A stretch of DNA of 64,000 nt from Microbacterium foliorum (GTDB lineage: Bacteria; Actinomycetota; Actinomycetes; Actinomycetales; Microbacteriaceae): assembly GCF_003367705.1 (NCBI RefSeq), contig NZ_CP031425.1, positions 2,790,001 through 2,854,000 on the forward strand, in the 5' to 3' direction. Shown piece after piece: positions 1 through 10,689 of this stretch. Position numbers and translations under genes: made by a program. The notes below the pieces were generated by a model, which saw nothing but the letters and a program-made list of their open reading frames with translations, had not been told where the DNA came from and did not search any database. Within the stretch, counting starts at the first letter, position 1; every line of letters begins with the position of its first letter.

Positions 1-173
1 CGCTCGTCATCGGTGGGGAGCCCCCCGCGTCCGCCATCCCAGATGTAGAAGACATCGACCCGGGTCGCGTCCAGCTCGGAGAAACAGCGCTCCACCAGTG
101 CGATGCCGGCGGCATCGTCTCCGTAGTTGTTCGTGTGCTGGTTGACAACGGTGATCCGTCGCGGTTGTGCCAT
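1..173 (-). CDS. Polysaccharide pyruvyl transferase family protein, N-terminal fragment
   Basis: Only the first 57 codons lie in the window; the rest is left of base 1. The visible N-terminus, MAQPRRITVVNQHTNNYGDD, has the N-x-G-D-D pattern at the start of the polysaccharide pyruvyl transferase family, enzymes that attach pyruvate from PEP as a ketal to sugars of surface polysaccharides. The start is the ATG at 173..171. The gene is divergent from the flippase gene at 337 and belongs with the polysaccharide genes to its right. The family call rests on a short stretch and the neighbourhood. Confidence 0.7.
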   Translation of the reverse strand, partial: MAQPRRITVVNQHTNNYGDDAAGIALVERCFSELDATRVDVFYIWDGGRGGLPTDDE

Positions 174-232
174 TGGTTTCTGCGCCCTCTCGCGGCCTCG
201 ACGACCGCAACGGAAGGGCCGCGACCTCCCGT

Positions 233-238
233 AGTATA
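233..238 (-). promoter_or_regulatory. Possible -10 box for the pyruvyl transferase gene
   Basis: The minus strand reads TATACT about 60 nt upstream of the start at 173. No convincing -35 hexamer lies 16-18 bp further up, so this is tentative. Confidence 0.25.
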
Positions 239-336
239 AAGCTCGGCGCCGCCTCTCACGCGCCCCGACCGCGCACGCGCTCCAGTCCGCCGCAGGTCAG
301 AAGCCGCACCTGGACCACCCGGAAGTTGACGATCAG

Positions 337-1569
337 ATGCACGCCCCGAGACGGTTCGGCCAGAATGTGGTGCTGTCTCTGTCGGGAAGCATCCTTCCCG
401 CTCTCGTCGGCGTGGCGGGCACGATCCTTCTTCTGCGCTCATCCTCGGGCGACGCATCCGTCACCGTACTGACGGCATGGACGCTTCTCGGCTACATGGT
501 GCTGTCGGACCTCGGCCTCACCCGGTCGGCGTCGAAGCTCGTCTCCGCCGGGACCGCGCCGACCACCGCCGTCGGCACGCTCTGGCGCACGGCGCTCCCT
601 CTCGGCATCGCGCTCTCCGCTCTCACCCTGGTGGTGGGTCTCCTCGTCTCTCCGTGGTTGTTGCTCCTCGTTCCCGTGCCCTTGCTGACGGCACTGCAGT
701 TCCCGGTCGCGGGCGCCCTCGAGGCGAGCGGGCAGTTCGCCGTGTTGGCGGGTCAGCGGCTGATCAATGCGCTCACGGTCTACCTGCTCCCTCCGCTGGC
801 CATCGCGCTGCTCGACCCCGCCCAGGGGATCCCCGTGGGATTCGGCGTACTGCTTCTGGGACGGGTGGTCCTTTTCTGGTATCTGTTCGCTCACCTGGCC
901 GTGCCGCTGCGCGCGACACTGGGCGCGACTTTCGATCGCAAGGCAGGATCCCAGGCACATCTCGTCTTCTGGGTGGGCCTTTCGAGCATCGTCGGCCCCG
1001 CGTTCCTCTATGCCGACCGACTCGCCGTGAGCCTCGGAGCGTTCTCAGACGGCGAGTGGGTCGACTACACCGCACTGTCGGAACTGCTGCTCAAGTCCTA
1101 CGTGATACCCAGCGCAGTCCTCGCCGTGGTCTTCCCCTGGCTTGCGACGCGCGCCTCTGCACATCTCCCTCTGTTGCGGAAGCTGGTGAGTCGCGGGCTC
1201 CCCCTGGCGGCGTTCGCCGGCGCCGGCCTGGTCACCGCGCTCGGATTCCTCGTGCCGAGCGATCTCGTCGCCGTCATCCTTCCGATAGCGGGTGACCGGG
1301 ACGGGATGTCGGCCATCGTCCTCCTGGTCGTCGCCACCGGACTCAACTGGATCTCCCAGGTCTACATCGCCGTGCTGCAGGGCTTCGATCGACAGAAGGT
1401 CGTCGCCGTATGGCAGCTCGCCCTGGCCCTGCCCTTCGCCGGCGGACTCCTGATCGCCAGCGTGAGCGGCAGCCTCGCCGTCGTCGCGGCGGTCGCACTG
1501 GCCAGAATCGCGCTTCTCGCGATCATCCTCGCTCTGGAAGCCAGACGAACGCTCGCGTCGAGGACCTGA
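337..1569 (+). CDS. Polysaccharide flippase-like membrane protein (MOP/Wzx type)
   Basis: A 410-residue, almost wholly hydrophobic protein with about 11-12 membrane segments and short basic loops, fitting the MOP exporter superfamily (Wzx/RfbX flippases) that moves lipid-linked repeat units across the membrane. The N-terminus, MHAPRRFGQNVVLSLSGSIL, leads straight into the first membrane segment, as in Wzx proteins. The last 47 bp overlap, tail to tail, the 3' end of the polymerase gene on the other strand, leaving no room for a terminator between them. A flippase beside a polymerase, glycosyltransferase and pyruvyl transferase points to a Wzy-dependent surface polysaccharide. The exact substrate is unknown. 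Confidence 0.75.
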   Translation: MHAPRRFGQNVVLSLSGSILPALVGVAGTILLLRSSSGDASVTVLTAWTLLGYMVLSDLGLTRSASKLVSAGTAPTTAVGTLWRTALPLGIALSALTLVVGLLVSPWLLLLVPVPLLTALQFPVAGALEASGQFAVLAGQRLINALTVYLLPPLAIALLDPAQGIPVGFGVLLLGRVVLFWYLFAHLAVPLRATLGATFDRKAGSQAHLVFWVGLSSIVGPAFLYADRLAVSLGAFSDGEWVDYTALSELLLKSYVIPSAVLAVVFPWLATRASAHLPLLRKLVSRGLPLAAFAGAGLVTALGFLVPSDLVAVILPIAGDRDGMSAIVLLVVATGLNWISQVYIAVLQGFDRQKVVAVWQLALALPFAGGLLIASVSGSLAVVAAVALARIALLAIILALEARRTLASRT

Positions 1570-2836
1570 GGGATCCGGACCGCCGTTCGGACCACAGATC
1601 GAGCTGCGCGCGAACGACCACGATGACGAGCTGCCCGAACAGCGACGTGTACGCCACCATGTTCTCGAAGAACGAGAAGAAGATGATCGTGCCGAGCAGA
1701 GCGACGCCCTCGACGTAGAGCCGCGAACCGGCGAGCAGTCTGAGCGCCACGATCGCGACCACCGCGAGCACACAGGCCATCCCGAGGCCCCCCACGAGCC
1801 CGGCCGCACCGACCGCAGACCCGAAGAGCGTCGATGCGGTCACGTCGGGGGCGACGAGGAACACGCTCTTGTCGAAGTCCTCGACCCCCAGCACTCCCCC
1901 GAGGCGCTCTCCGATCACATCGGGAATGAAGTCGTAGAGCACGACCGTCGGCAGTCCGCATGTCTGTGAGCAGAGCTGGCCCGCGGCATGGCCGAACGCG
2001 GCGTTGAGATTCGCCACCGGCGTCGTGAAGTAGGTGTACGACCACAGCCATGAAGGACTGAGTCCGCTGGCGACGAAACCCTCGCTCGCTCTTGAGAACC
2101 GCAGCACGGCATCGCGCGCCGCCGGCACTCCGGTGGCCGCCTCGATCTGGTGGGCGAGGCGCAGATCACCGAAGACACCGAATCCATAGACGAACACCAC
2201 TCCGACCACGACGAGCATCACGATCCACGTCGCGCTCAGGCGCCGCACCCGGAGGTAGACGATCATGCACGCGACGACGAGGAACGACACCGCGCTGCGG
2301 TTGGCGATCGTCGCCAGAAGCACGATGACCCAGCCGAAGACAGCGAGATCGCGCAGGCGCCGGGTATCGAGGAAGACGCGGAAAGCCCGCACACCGTAAT
2401 ACCCGGTGAAGCACAGCATGGCGATGTGCAGCCCGTCGATCCCGAACGCGTAGACGTCGTACTCCGCCCCGCTCAGCAGCTGCAGGATCGGCACGCCGCC
2501 GTTTTTGACGTACGCACCGATGAAGTACGCGGTGATCAGCGCGACGGCACCGGAGTTCAGCGGAAGCGCGGACCGGGGCTGCTGGTCCCCGGGATGGCGT
2601 TGCGCAAGGATTGCGAAGGCCACCGCGACGACTCCGAGGAACAGCCCCGTGTCCGCTCGCAGCGGGGTGAGCAGATCGGACCAGCCGAGAAGGTAGAGCA
2701 CTCCTGCAGCGAGGATCCACAGCGGCATCAGGGCGAACGGAGACCGCAGCACCGCGGATGCCTGCGGAAACATGCCGGGAAGCGGCCCTGTTTCGAGACC
2801 CGTCCCGCGATCCCGGGTGGCGGCGCGCGACATCAT
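1523..2836 (-). CDS. O-antigen polymerase-like membrane protein (Wzy type)
   Basis: A 437-residue protein with about 10-12 predicted membrane segments and one large loop in the C-terminal half containing two cysteines (CSQTC), the usual build of Wzy-type polymerases that join lipid-linked repeat units on the outer face of the membrane. The start is set by an ATGA overlap with the stop of the WbsX-like gene (2836..2833), so the two are translationally coupled. The 3' end runs 47 bp into the convergent flippase gene. Wzy proteins share little sequence, so the call rests on topology and neighbours. Confidence 0.72.
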   Translation of the reverse strand: MMSRAATRDRGTGLETGPLPGMFPQASAVLRSPFALMPLWILAAGVLYLLGWSDLLTPLRADTGLFLGVVAVAFAILAQRHPGDQQPRSALPLNSGAVALITAYFIGAYVKNGGVPILQLLSGAEYDVYAFGIDGLHIAMLCFTGYYGVRAFRVFLDTRRLRDLAVFGWVIVLLATIANRSAVSFLVVACMIVYLRVRRLSATWIVMLVVVGVVFVYGFGVFGDLRLAHQIEAATGVPAARDAVLRFSRASEGFVASGLSPSWLWSYTYFTTPVANLNAAFGHAAGQLCSQTCGLPTVVLYDFIPDVIGERLGGVLGVEDFDKSVFLVAPDVTASTLFGSAVGAAGLVGGLGMACVLAVVAIVALRLLAGSRLYVEGVALLGTIIFFSFFENMVAYTSLFGQLVIVVVRAQLDLWSERRSGSLRSSTRAFVWLPERG

Positions 2837-4008
2837 CGGTTCCGGCTGCGATTCCTCATCCGGCGGGCGACCGCGAGCACACTTCCCGCTGTGGCGAGGG
2901 CGATGCTGCGAAGTTGACCCCACGACCAGAACTTGCCGTAGACGGGCTCCCCCGCGTTCCGACTGGGCGTGAAGGAGTCAGGATCCGCCGTCGCCGCGAT
3001 GTGGTCGTGCCCATGGATCTCATCAGGCTCGAGATACGCGCCCTCTGCCCACTCGTTCCAGGCGTTGATGAAGACGAGCCCGCGCGCACCGCGCCGCGCC
3101 TGTTCGCGACTGCGGGCGACGGAGAGCCAGGTCGCGTAACGCTGCGGGGTCGACCCGACGTACACCGTGGCCGACATCCGACGACGCGCGGTGTTGTCCC
3201 AGCCGGGCGTGACGCCGTGGTGACGCGTGTACGACGCCTCGCGGCGCTTCTCGAACCGCGAGGCCATGCGCGGATACGACATCAGCCGACCGCGGAATCC
3301 GCGCTGCACGCCCTCGAGCGGTCGCAGCTGTGCGGATGCGAGGGTGTTCGCACCGACGGGAGGAAACTCCGCGACCGCGTCGAAGCCCAGCGCACGCGGA
3401 TCGAGCTCGGGCGTCGTCTCCGAGCCGATGACGTGCACCCCGGGGAGACCCGCGGCGCGGGCCAGCACCTGCAGGCGCTCGGCGAACGCGGGCGGGTCGG
3501 GGATCACCTGTGCGCGGTGCACGAGCAGAATCGGCTTTCCGTCCTGCCGGATGTAGTGCGGCGCGAGGAAGTGCGGCAGCAGGTCCTGGAAGACCTGCTC
3601 CTCGTACCCCTCGTCGTACTCCTGCGCCATGAGGACGCTGCGCTCTTTACCGTCCCAGCGACGGGTCCAGCTCTCGTTGGCCCAGCTCAGACAGTACGGG
3701 AGCAGCGTCGGGTCGTCTCGCCACGCGTCGATGGGCTGCTCGAGCAGACGCGAACCGCCGAACCAGTAGAAGTACATGCAGAACGCGTCGACGCCTGCCT
3801 GCCGCGCGAGATCGGACTGCGCTCGATGCACGTCTCGGTCGAGCAGGTCGTATTCGCCGAGAGTCCCGGGCACACGCGGATGAGCGTGGGAGGAGAACAG
3901 CGGTGACGCCCTGCGGACGTTGACCCACTCTGTGAACCCCTCGCCCCACCACTCGTCGTTCTCGGGGATGCGGTGGAACTGTGGCAGGTAGTAAGCGATT
4001 GTGCGCAT
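2833..4008 (-). CDS. WbsX-like glycosyltransferase (GH99-like fold)
   Basis: 391 residues beginning MRTIAYYLPQFHRIPENDEW and continuing with GEGFTEWVNV, the hallmark of the WbsX/glycosyltransferase family with a GH99-like barrel, common in O-antigen and exopolysaccharide clusters. Other typical blocks are FYWFGG, LSWANESWTRRWDG and FINAWNEWAEGAYLEPD. It is cytoplasmic, with no signal peptide, and probably transfers a sugar during repeat-unit assembly. A GTG directly precedes the chosen ATG and could be the start instead. The stop overlaps the polymerase start by 4 bp. A 116-bp gap separates it from the glycoside hydrolase gene upstream. Confidence 0.85.
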   Translation of the reverse strand: MRTIAYYLPQFHRIPENDEWWGEGFTEWVNVRRASPLFSSHAHPRVPGTLGEYDLLDRDVHRAQSDLARQAGVDAFCMYFYWFGGSRLLEQPIDAWRDDPTLLPYCLSWANESWTRRWDGKERSVLMAQEYDEGYEEQVFQDLLPHFLAPHYIRQDGKPILLVHRAQVIPDPPAFAERLQVLARAAGLPGVHVIGSETTPELDPRALGFDAVAEFPPVGANTLASAQLRPLEGVQRGFRGRLMSYPRMASRFEKRREASYTRHHGVTPGWDNTARRRMSATVYVGSTPQRYATWLSVARSREQARRGARGLVFINAWNEWAEGAYLEPDEIHGHDHIAATADPDSFTPSRNAGEPVYGKFWSWGQLRSIALATAGSVLAVARRMRNRSRNR

Positions 4009-4124
4009 CACCGTATGATCTCCGACGGCTCTTGAAACGGATCAAGGTGGCGGACGGCCGACCTATGCTTCCCCGATGTTACTTGATACCGACCACGACT
4101 CCGCATCGCAGGACCCGTCTGCCG

Positions 4125-6323
4125 CTACTTGCCCGACGCCTCGACCTCGACGTCCGCATCGAGATACACGGGGGTGTCGGTCAGCGTGAGGGTGATCTTG
4201 CCGTCCTTCGGACGCTTCGTGGTCTCTCCTCCGTAGATGTCTGTGACGGTGATCGCGTTGCGCGAGGTGACGACGATCTTTCGCGGCTTCTCCGGGTCCG
4301 GAGCCCAGAGAACCCGCGAGGATGTCCCCGGCCCCGTGAACACATAGGACTCGATGCCCGAGCCGATGTCGTCGACCGATGCCGAGTCCATACCGCCGAG
4401 CCGGGCGGCGAGCGTGACCTGGGCGACGGCAGCGGGCTTGGGCTCATTGCCACCGGGCAGTACGCCGATGTCGCTCCGGAACAGGCCCATGTTCACTTCA
4501 CCCTGCACGGGATCGCTCCGCTGATCCGCGGCCTCGTACCAATACATCCGCTCGGCGCCGTGTCCGAGGGCGGCTGCGGTCACCTGCACCAGGTACTTGG
4601 CCTGTTCCTCGTCGCTCACCCAGTCGTCCATGGTCGCCCAGCCCATCTCGGTGATCCAGATCGGCTTCTCCTGTCCACCGTTGGCGTCACGCATCATGCT
4701 CCGAAGACGCTCGATGTCCTCGCCCATCGTCGGGGCGGCGAGCGGCTGGGTGTAGGGGTGGGCGGTGACCACGTCCAGCCGGTCGAGTCCTCCCTGGGCG
4801 AAGAAATCCTGCAGCCAGTCCCATTTGAAGCCCATCCCCGAGAGGCTGGGTCCGACGATCGTGGCGCCCGGAACGGCGGGATCGACCGCACCGTTCACCG
4901 CATCCAACATCGCGATGTAACACTCGGGGGCCTTTCCGCATGCGCCCGTGTTGTAGAAGTGATCGAACTCGTTGTACACCTCGACATCGGATCCGACCTG
5001 CGGGAACTGCTGCAGGACGGTCCGTGTGAACGCGCCGTACGCGGCGAGTCCGGCAGGGCTGCTGGGTGTGACGCCGCCGTCGTAGTTCTTGTTCGAGTAC
5101 ACCGGAACCTGCAGGGCGGTCAGACCGTTCTGCGCGAGCCGGTTCATGTTGTCGGTGAACTGGGTCGGAAACGCGTACTGGCCGGGTTTCGGCTCGGCAC
5201 TGGACCAGACCGTGTCGGCGCGAACATGGCCGAAGCCCATGACCGCCAGCTGATCGATCATGTTCCCCGTGCGCTCAGGCGTCGTGAGGTCATGCAGATG
5301 GACGCCGAATCTCGACGCCTGGCCCCGCTGCTCTGCGGGAACCTCGGGCACGATCCCCACGCTGGCACTCCGCTCGATCACCTTCCCGCCGATGTGGGCG
5401 GACACACTCAGCGTGTAGTACCCATGCGGGACCTTGGGGAAGGAGATCGCCGCCTCGGTGCCGGCGAAGAGCACGTCACCACGTGCGACTTCTTCGTCCT
5501 CGGAGGACAGCGCCCAGCTCATCCATCCGTCCGGTGCGCGACGGGTCGTGAAGGACACGGAGGAGAACTGCGGAAGCAGCAGCGAGGGCGTGGTGATGGC
5601 GAGGTCGGCGGAGTTGGCCTCGAAGCCGCCGTTGCTCAGGAAGGCCGCCGCTCCGTCGTCAGCGGTGATCGTGATGTCGTCGATGAGGAGCCCATCGACC
5701 TGCCCCTGCACCACCAGACGCACAGATCCTGCGCCGGCGGGGACTATCGGCACACTCACCTCGCGCCAGTCGTACGTCCCCCCGGGGATCTTGAGAGCGG
5801 GCTCCCATCCGGTGGATGGCCTGACCTCGACGGCTCCGTTCGCAGTCCCGATCGACTTCACCCACATCGAGACCGTGTAAGGACGACCCGCTTCGAGCTC
5901 GACCGGATGCTCGTACTGGGCCGCGATCGCGCCGGATCCCGCACTGCTCTTGATCCGGAGCGCGTAGTCGCCGCCGTGCGCCTCGTCAGTGGCGAGCAGA
6001 GAGACCGCGGGAGAAGTCGTCCTGGTTCGCCAGCCGGCGAAGGTGTCGGAGATCGGCAGGTCGGTCGCGAGCGCGACCAGAGGCTGATCGGCAGGTGTCG
6101 CGAACGGCGTCGGCGTGGCAGTCGGCGTGACCGAGACGGTCGGCGCCGGCCGCGCCTCCTCCGAGCGCGCCTCCCAGGGACGGAACACCAGCAGAGTCGC
6201 GACGAGCGCCACGACCAGCACGCCCGCGATGGACAGCAGGATGATCTTGCGGGTGGACAGCGTACGCGCAGCGTGCGCTGCAACGGTCGGCGAGGCTTCT
6301 GGGGGAGTCGTCGGCTCGTTCAT
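4125..6323 (-). CDS. Membrane-anchored glycoside hydrolase (clan GH-A, GH39/GH5-like)
   Basis: 732 residues. A type II membrane anchor lies at about residues 27-47, followed by a Pro/Thr-rich linker, a beta-sandwich resembling a carbohydrate-binding module (about 80-225), a second beta domain (about 240-325) and a TIM-barrel glycosidase domain (about 335-640). Likely catalytic residues are E452 in VYNEFD (acid/base) and E559 in ITEMGW (nucleophile), the clan GH-A arrangement. The active domain faces the wall side. By analogy with PslG-type hydrolases in exopolysaccharide loci it may trim or release the polymer. The start could be 6326, one codon earlier; a TAGGCT -10 box sits 7 nt before 6323. 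Confidence 0.72.
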   Translation of the reverse strand: MNEPTTPPEASPTVAAHAARTLSTRKIILLSIAGVLVVALVATLLVFRPWEARSEEARPAPTVSVTPTATPTPFATPADQPLVALATDLPISDTFAGWRTRTTSPAVSLLATDEAHGGDYALRIKSSAGSGAIAAQYEHPVELEAGRPYTVSMWVKSIGTANGAVEVRPSTGWEPALKIPGGTYDWREVSVPIVPAGAGSVRLVVQGQVDGLLIDDITITADDGAAAFLSNGGFEANSADLAITTPSLLLPQFSSVSFTTRRAPDGWMSWALSSEDEEVARGDVLFAGTEAAISFPKVPHGYYTLSVSAHIGGKVIERSASVGIVPEVPAEQRGQASRFGVHLHDLTTPERTGNMIDQLAVMGFGHVRADTVWSSAEPKPGQYAFPTQFTDNMNRLAQNGLTALQVPVYSNKNYDGGVTPSSPAGLAAYGAFTRTVLQQFPQVGSDVEVYNEFDHFYNTGACGKAPECYIAMLDAVNGAVDPAVPGATIVGPSLSGMGFKWDWLQDFFAQGGLDRLDVVTAHPYTQPLAAPTMGEDIERLRSMMRDANGGQEKPIWITEMGWATMDDWVSDEEQAKYLVQVTAAALGHGAERMYWYEAADQRSDPVQGEVNMGLFRSDIGVLPGGNEPKPAAVAQVTLAARLGGMDSASVDDIGSGIESYVFTGPGTSSRVLWAPDPEKPRKIVVTSRNAITVTDIYGGETTKRPKDGKITLTLTDTPVYLDADVEVEASGK

Positions 6324-6330
6324 CATGCCC

Positions 6331-6336
6331 AGCCTA
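6331..6336 (-). promoter_or_regulatory. -10 box of a probable near-leaderless promoter
   Basis: TAGGCT on the minus strand lies 4 nt before the ATG at 6326 and 7 nt before the ATG at 6323. There is no Shine-Dalgarno sequence, which favours 6323 as the start of a transcript with almost no leader. Confidence 0.45.
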
Positions 6337-6372
6337 TGTCGTCGGCGGAGGGGCGCCGTGCCGAGGTGCGCG

Positions 6373-7041
6373 TCACAGCGGGAGGCGGACAGTCGGGGCG
6401 TCGCCGGTCTCCCAGAAGTCCGCATCCAGCACGCGGGTGACCGGGTCGGGCTCGGCGATGCGGGCGGCGGCCGGCGCCGGCGCCTGGTGCGAGGAGGCCG
6501 CCACCTGCGCGCGCGCCGCGTTCTGCCTCTGGAGCTCGGCCGCCGCGGCGCGACGCTCCCACAGCTCACGTTCGATCTTGGTGCGGTCCCTGGCATGGAT
6601 CATCGCGCGCAGGATCATCGCGAGCAGCAGACCGAGGTAGCCGCCGATGGTGTTCGACAGCACGTCGAGCACCGTCGACACCCGCTCATCGAGCGCGATG
6701 CCCTGGGTGAACTCGATGGCACCTGAGAACGCGGGCAACAGGAAGATCGCCACCCACCATGCGGAACGGGCGAGCGCGAGTCCGAGCAGGAAGCCGAGGG
6801 GGACGAACATGCCGATGTTGGCGGTGAATTCGAGCTTGTCGTACCCGAACCACTCCGGCACGCCGATGTTGTGCAGAGCGCGCAGCATGCGCCCGGCGAT
6901 GCTGTCGAACTCGAGCTGCTCGGGCTGCGGCCACATGGTGACGAGCAGCACGAAGGAGGCGTAGACGACCAGCAGCAGCGTCGAGACCCACAGCCGCGCG
7001 TAGCTGCGCGGCGGCGGCGGACCCACCTGGATCTGCGTCAT
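6373..7041 (-). CDS. VanZ family membrane protein
   Basis: 222 residues with four to five membrane segments in the first 150 and a charged cytoplasmic tail. The blocks NIGMFVPLGFLLGL, FSGAIEFTQGIALDERVSTV and DVLSNTIGGYLG are typical of the VanZ-like domain, a membrane family linked to teicoplanin resistance in VanZ itself but mostly of unknown function. The tail (about 150-222) is Ala/Arg/Gln-rich and probably helical. A strong ribosome site, GAGGAGGAA, precedes the ATG. The glycoside hydrolase gene lies 46 bp downstream on the same strand and may be partly co-transcribed. Confidence 0.8.
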   Translation of the reverse strand: MTQIQVGPPPPRSYARLWVSTLLLVVYASFVLLVTMWPQPEQLEFDSIAGRMLRALHNIGVPEWFGYDKLEFTANIGMFVPLGFLLGLALARSAWWVAIFLLPAFSGAIEFTQGIALDERVSTVLDVLSNTIGGYLGLLLAMILRAMIHARDRTKIERELWERRAAAAELQRQNAARAQVAASSHQAPAPAAARIAEPDPVTRVLDADFWETGDAPTVRLPL

Positions 7042-7098
7042 GACGGCGTTCCTCCTCTGCCCTGGTCGGGCGACGGCGATGACGGAAAAGGGATGTAC

Positions 7099-7136
7099 GA
7101 CAAAGGGGCCGGACCCGAAGGTCCGACCCCTTTGTC
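7099..7136 (-). terminator. Rho-independent terminator of tuf
   Basis: A 17-bp stem with one mismatch pairs 7099-7115 with 7120-7136. On the minus strand the loop is TTCG, closed by C and G, an exceptionally stable tetraloop. It begins 13 bp after the tuf stop codon. The stem has GACAAAGGGG-type ends on both sides, so it could also act in the other direction. Confidence 0.85.
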
Positions 7137-7149
7137 AGGAAGCAGAAGC

Positions 7150-8340
<1,191 letters not shown>

Positions 8341-8450
8341 TGGGTCCTCCTCAGGACGTCGTGTAGAGGTGACCGGGCACTGGATTGCGACCGGTTCTCT
8401 ACGGGTTAGTTTCTCAGTTTAGTAGAGAGGGAATGTGAAGTTGTAGGGGA

Positions 8451-8482
8451 CCTGGGAGTCGGGCCGGGGCCCGACTCCCAGG
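8451..8482 (-). terminator. Hairpin terminator between fusA and tuf
   Basis: Two perfect 15-nt arms (8451-8465 and 8468-8482, CCTGGGAGTCGGGCC and its complement) start 5 bp after the fusA stop. No clear U-tract follows, so termination may be partial, reducing read-through from fusA into tuf. Confidence 0.65.
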
Positions 8483-8487
8483 AAGTG

Positions 8488-10605
8488 TCACTCGCCGCCG
8501 TTGTTCTTCTGGACGATCTCGTCGGCCACAGCGCGGGGAACCTCAGCGTAGCTGTTGAACTCCATCGAGTAGACGGCGCGGCCCGAGGTCTTCGAGCGCA
8601 GGTCGCCGATGTAGCCGAACATCTCGGACAGCGGGACGTGTGCCCGGACGACCTTGACGCCTGCGGCGTCTTCCATCGACTGGATCTGGCCACGACGTGA
8701 GTTCAGGTCGCCGATGACGTCGCCCATGTACTCCTCGGGAGTACGCACCTCGACCGCCATGAGCGGCTCGAGGAGTGCCGGGCTCGCCCGACGCAGGGCT
8801 TCCTTCATACCCATGGATCCGGCGATCTTGAACGCCATCTCCGAGGAGTCGACGTCGTGCGCCGCACCGTCGACGATGGTCGCCTTGACGCCCACGATCG
8901 GGTAGCCGGCGAGCACGCCGACGTTCATCGCGTCCTGGAAGCCGGCATCGATCGAGCCGATGTACTCACGCGGGATGCGACCACCGGTGACCGCGTTGAC
9001 GAACTCGTACGTCTTCTCGTCGTCGAGGTCGAGCGGCTCGATGTTGAACTGGATCTTCGCGAACTGCCCCGATCCACCGGTCTGCTTCTTGTGCGTGTAG
9101 TCGTACTTCTCGACGCCCTTGCGGATCGTCTCGCGGTACGCGACCTGCGGCTTGCCGACGTTGGCCTCGACGTTGAACTCGCGCTTCATGCGATCCACGA
9201 GGATGTCGAGGTGCAGCTCGCCCATGCCCTTGATGGTCGTCTGACCGGTCTCGGGGTTGAGCTCCGTGCGGAAGGTCGGGTCCTCCTCAGCGAGCTTCTG
9301 GATGGCGACACCCAGCTTCTCCTGGTCGGCCTTGGTCTTCGGCTCGATGGCGACCTCGATGACCGGCTCGGGGAACGTCATCGACTCGAGGACGACCGGC
9401 GAGGCCGGGTCGGTCAGGGTGTCACCGGTGGTGGTGTCCTTCAGACCGATGACGGCGTAGATGTTGCCCGCCGTGACCGAGGGGACAGGGATCTCCTTGT
9501 TGGCGTGCATCTGGAAGATCTTCCCGATGCGCTCCTTCTTGCCCTTGGTCGAGTTGATGACCGCAGCACCGGAGTCCAGCTGACCCGAGTAGACGCGCAC
9601 GTAGGTGAGGCGACCGAAGAACGGGTGCACCGCGACCTTGAACGCGAGGGCTGCGAACGGGTCCTTCGCGTCGGGGTGACGCTCGATGATCGTGTCGTAG
9701 TCCTTCGGGTCGTGCGCCTCGATCGAGCCCACGTCGAGCGGGTTCGGGAGGTAGTCGACGACCGCGTCGAGCATGGGCTGCACACCGCGGTTCTTGAACG
9801 CCGAGCCGCAGAGCACCGGGTAGATCTCGGAAGCCACGGTGAGCTTGCGGATCGCGCCCTTGATCTCGGCGACGGTCAGCTCTTCGCCACCGAAGAACTT
9901 CTCGAGCAGAGCGTCGTCGGTCTCGGCGACGGTCTCGAGGAGCTGCTGACGGTACTCGTCGGCCTTCTCCTTGAGGTCGGCCGGGATCTCCTGGATCTCG
10001 TAGGAGGCGCCCATGGTGACGTCACCCTTGGAGTCACCCGCCCAGACGAGCGCACGCATCTCGACGAGGTCGATGACGCCGATGAAGTCGTTCTCCGCAC
10101 CGATCGGCAGCTGGATGACCAGCGGCTTGGCGCCGAGGCGGTTGATGATGGTGTCGACGGTGAAGTAGAAGTCCGCGCCGAGCTTGTCCATCTTGTTGAC
10201 GAAGCAGATGCGGGGGACGTTGTACTTGTCGGCCTGACGCCACACGGTCTCGGACTGGGGCTCGACGCCCTCCTTGCCGTCGAACACGGCGACAGCGCCG
10301 TCGAGGACGCGGAGCGAGCGCTCCACCTCGACCGTGAAGTCCACGTGACCGGGGGTGTCGATGATGTTGATCTGGTTCTTGTTCCAGTAGCAGGTCACGG
10401 CGGCAGACGTGATCGTGATGCCGCGCTCCTTCTCCTGCTCCATCCAGTCGGTGGTCGAGGCACCGTCGTGGGTCTCGCCCAGCTTGTGGTTGACGCCCGT
10501 GTAGAACAGGATGCGCTCGGTCGTGGTGGTCTTGCCAGCATCGATGTGAGCCATGATGCCGATGTTCCGAACCTTGCTCAGGTCGGTGAGCACGTCTTGT
10601 GCCAC
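8488..10605 (-). CDS. fusA: Elongation factor G
   Basis: 705 residues, full length. EF-G is the GTPase that drives translocation on the ribosome. G1 AHIDAGKT lies at 19-26, with G3 DTPGHVDF and G4 NKMD further on, and the later domains include [19 protein letters not shown], typical of domain IV. The start is a GTG at 10605. It lies 84 bp downstream of rpsG with a strong hairpin in the gap, and upstream of tuf, the standard str-operon order. Confidence 0.98.
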   Translation of the reverse strand: MAQDVLTDLSKVRNIGIMAHIDAGKTTTTERILFYTGVNHKLGETHDGASTTDWMEQEKERGITITSAAVTCYWNKNQINIIDTPGHVDFTVEVERSLRVLDGAVAVFDGKEGVEPQSETVWRQADKYNVPRICFVNKMDKLGADFYFTVDTIINRLGAKPLVIQLPIGAENDFIGVIDLVEMRALVWAGDSKGDVTMGASYEIQEIPADLKEKADEYRQQLLETVAETDDALLEKFFGGEELTVAEIKGAIRKLTVASEIYPVLCGSAFKNRGVQPMLDAVVDYLPNPLDVGSIEAHDPKDYDTIIERHPDAKDPFAALAFKVAVHPFFGRLTYVRVYSGQLDSGAAVINSTKGKKERIGKIFQMHANKEIPVPSVTAGNIYAVIGLKDTTTGDTLTDPASPVVLESMTFPEPVIEVAIEPKTKADQEKLGVAIQKLAEEDPTFRTELNPETGQTTIKGMGELHLDILVDRMKREFNVEANVGKPQVAYRETIRKGVEKYDYTHKKQTGGSGQFAKIQFNIEPLDLDDEKTYEFVNAVTGGRIPREYIGSIDAGFQDAMNVGVLAGYPIVGVKATIVDGAAHDVDSSEMAFKIAGSMGMKEALRRASPALLEPLMAVEVRTPEEYMGDVIGDLNSRRGQIQSMEDAAGVKVVRAHVPLSEMFGYIGDLRSKTSGRAVYSMEFNSYAEVPRAVADEIVQKNNGGE

Positions 10606-10650
10606 AGGAGTGTCCTTATCTTTTTGGCAGTCGTACTGCGAAGAGGGGGT

Positions 10651-10681
10651 GCCGGCCCTCGGCGTGTGGCCGAGGGCCGGC
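10651..10681 (-). terminator. Hairpin in the rpsG-fusA gap
   Basis: Perfect 12-bp arms, GCCGGCCCTCGG (10651-10662) and its complement (10670-10681), with a 7-nt loop, begin 9 bp after the rpsG stop. It has no U-run. It may act as a partial terminator or an mRNA processing/stability element that sets the ratio of fusA to ribosomal-protein message. Confidence 0.55.
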
Positions 10682-10689
10682 GAAGCTGT

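Noticed and set aside
2837..2923. Longer start for the polymerase gene at 2923
   Set aside because: The extra 29 residues lie entirely inside the upstream gene and read as low-complexity; the ATGA overlap gives a natural start.
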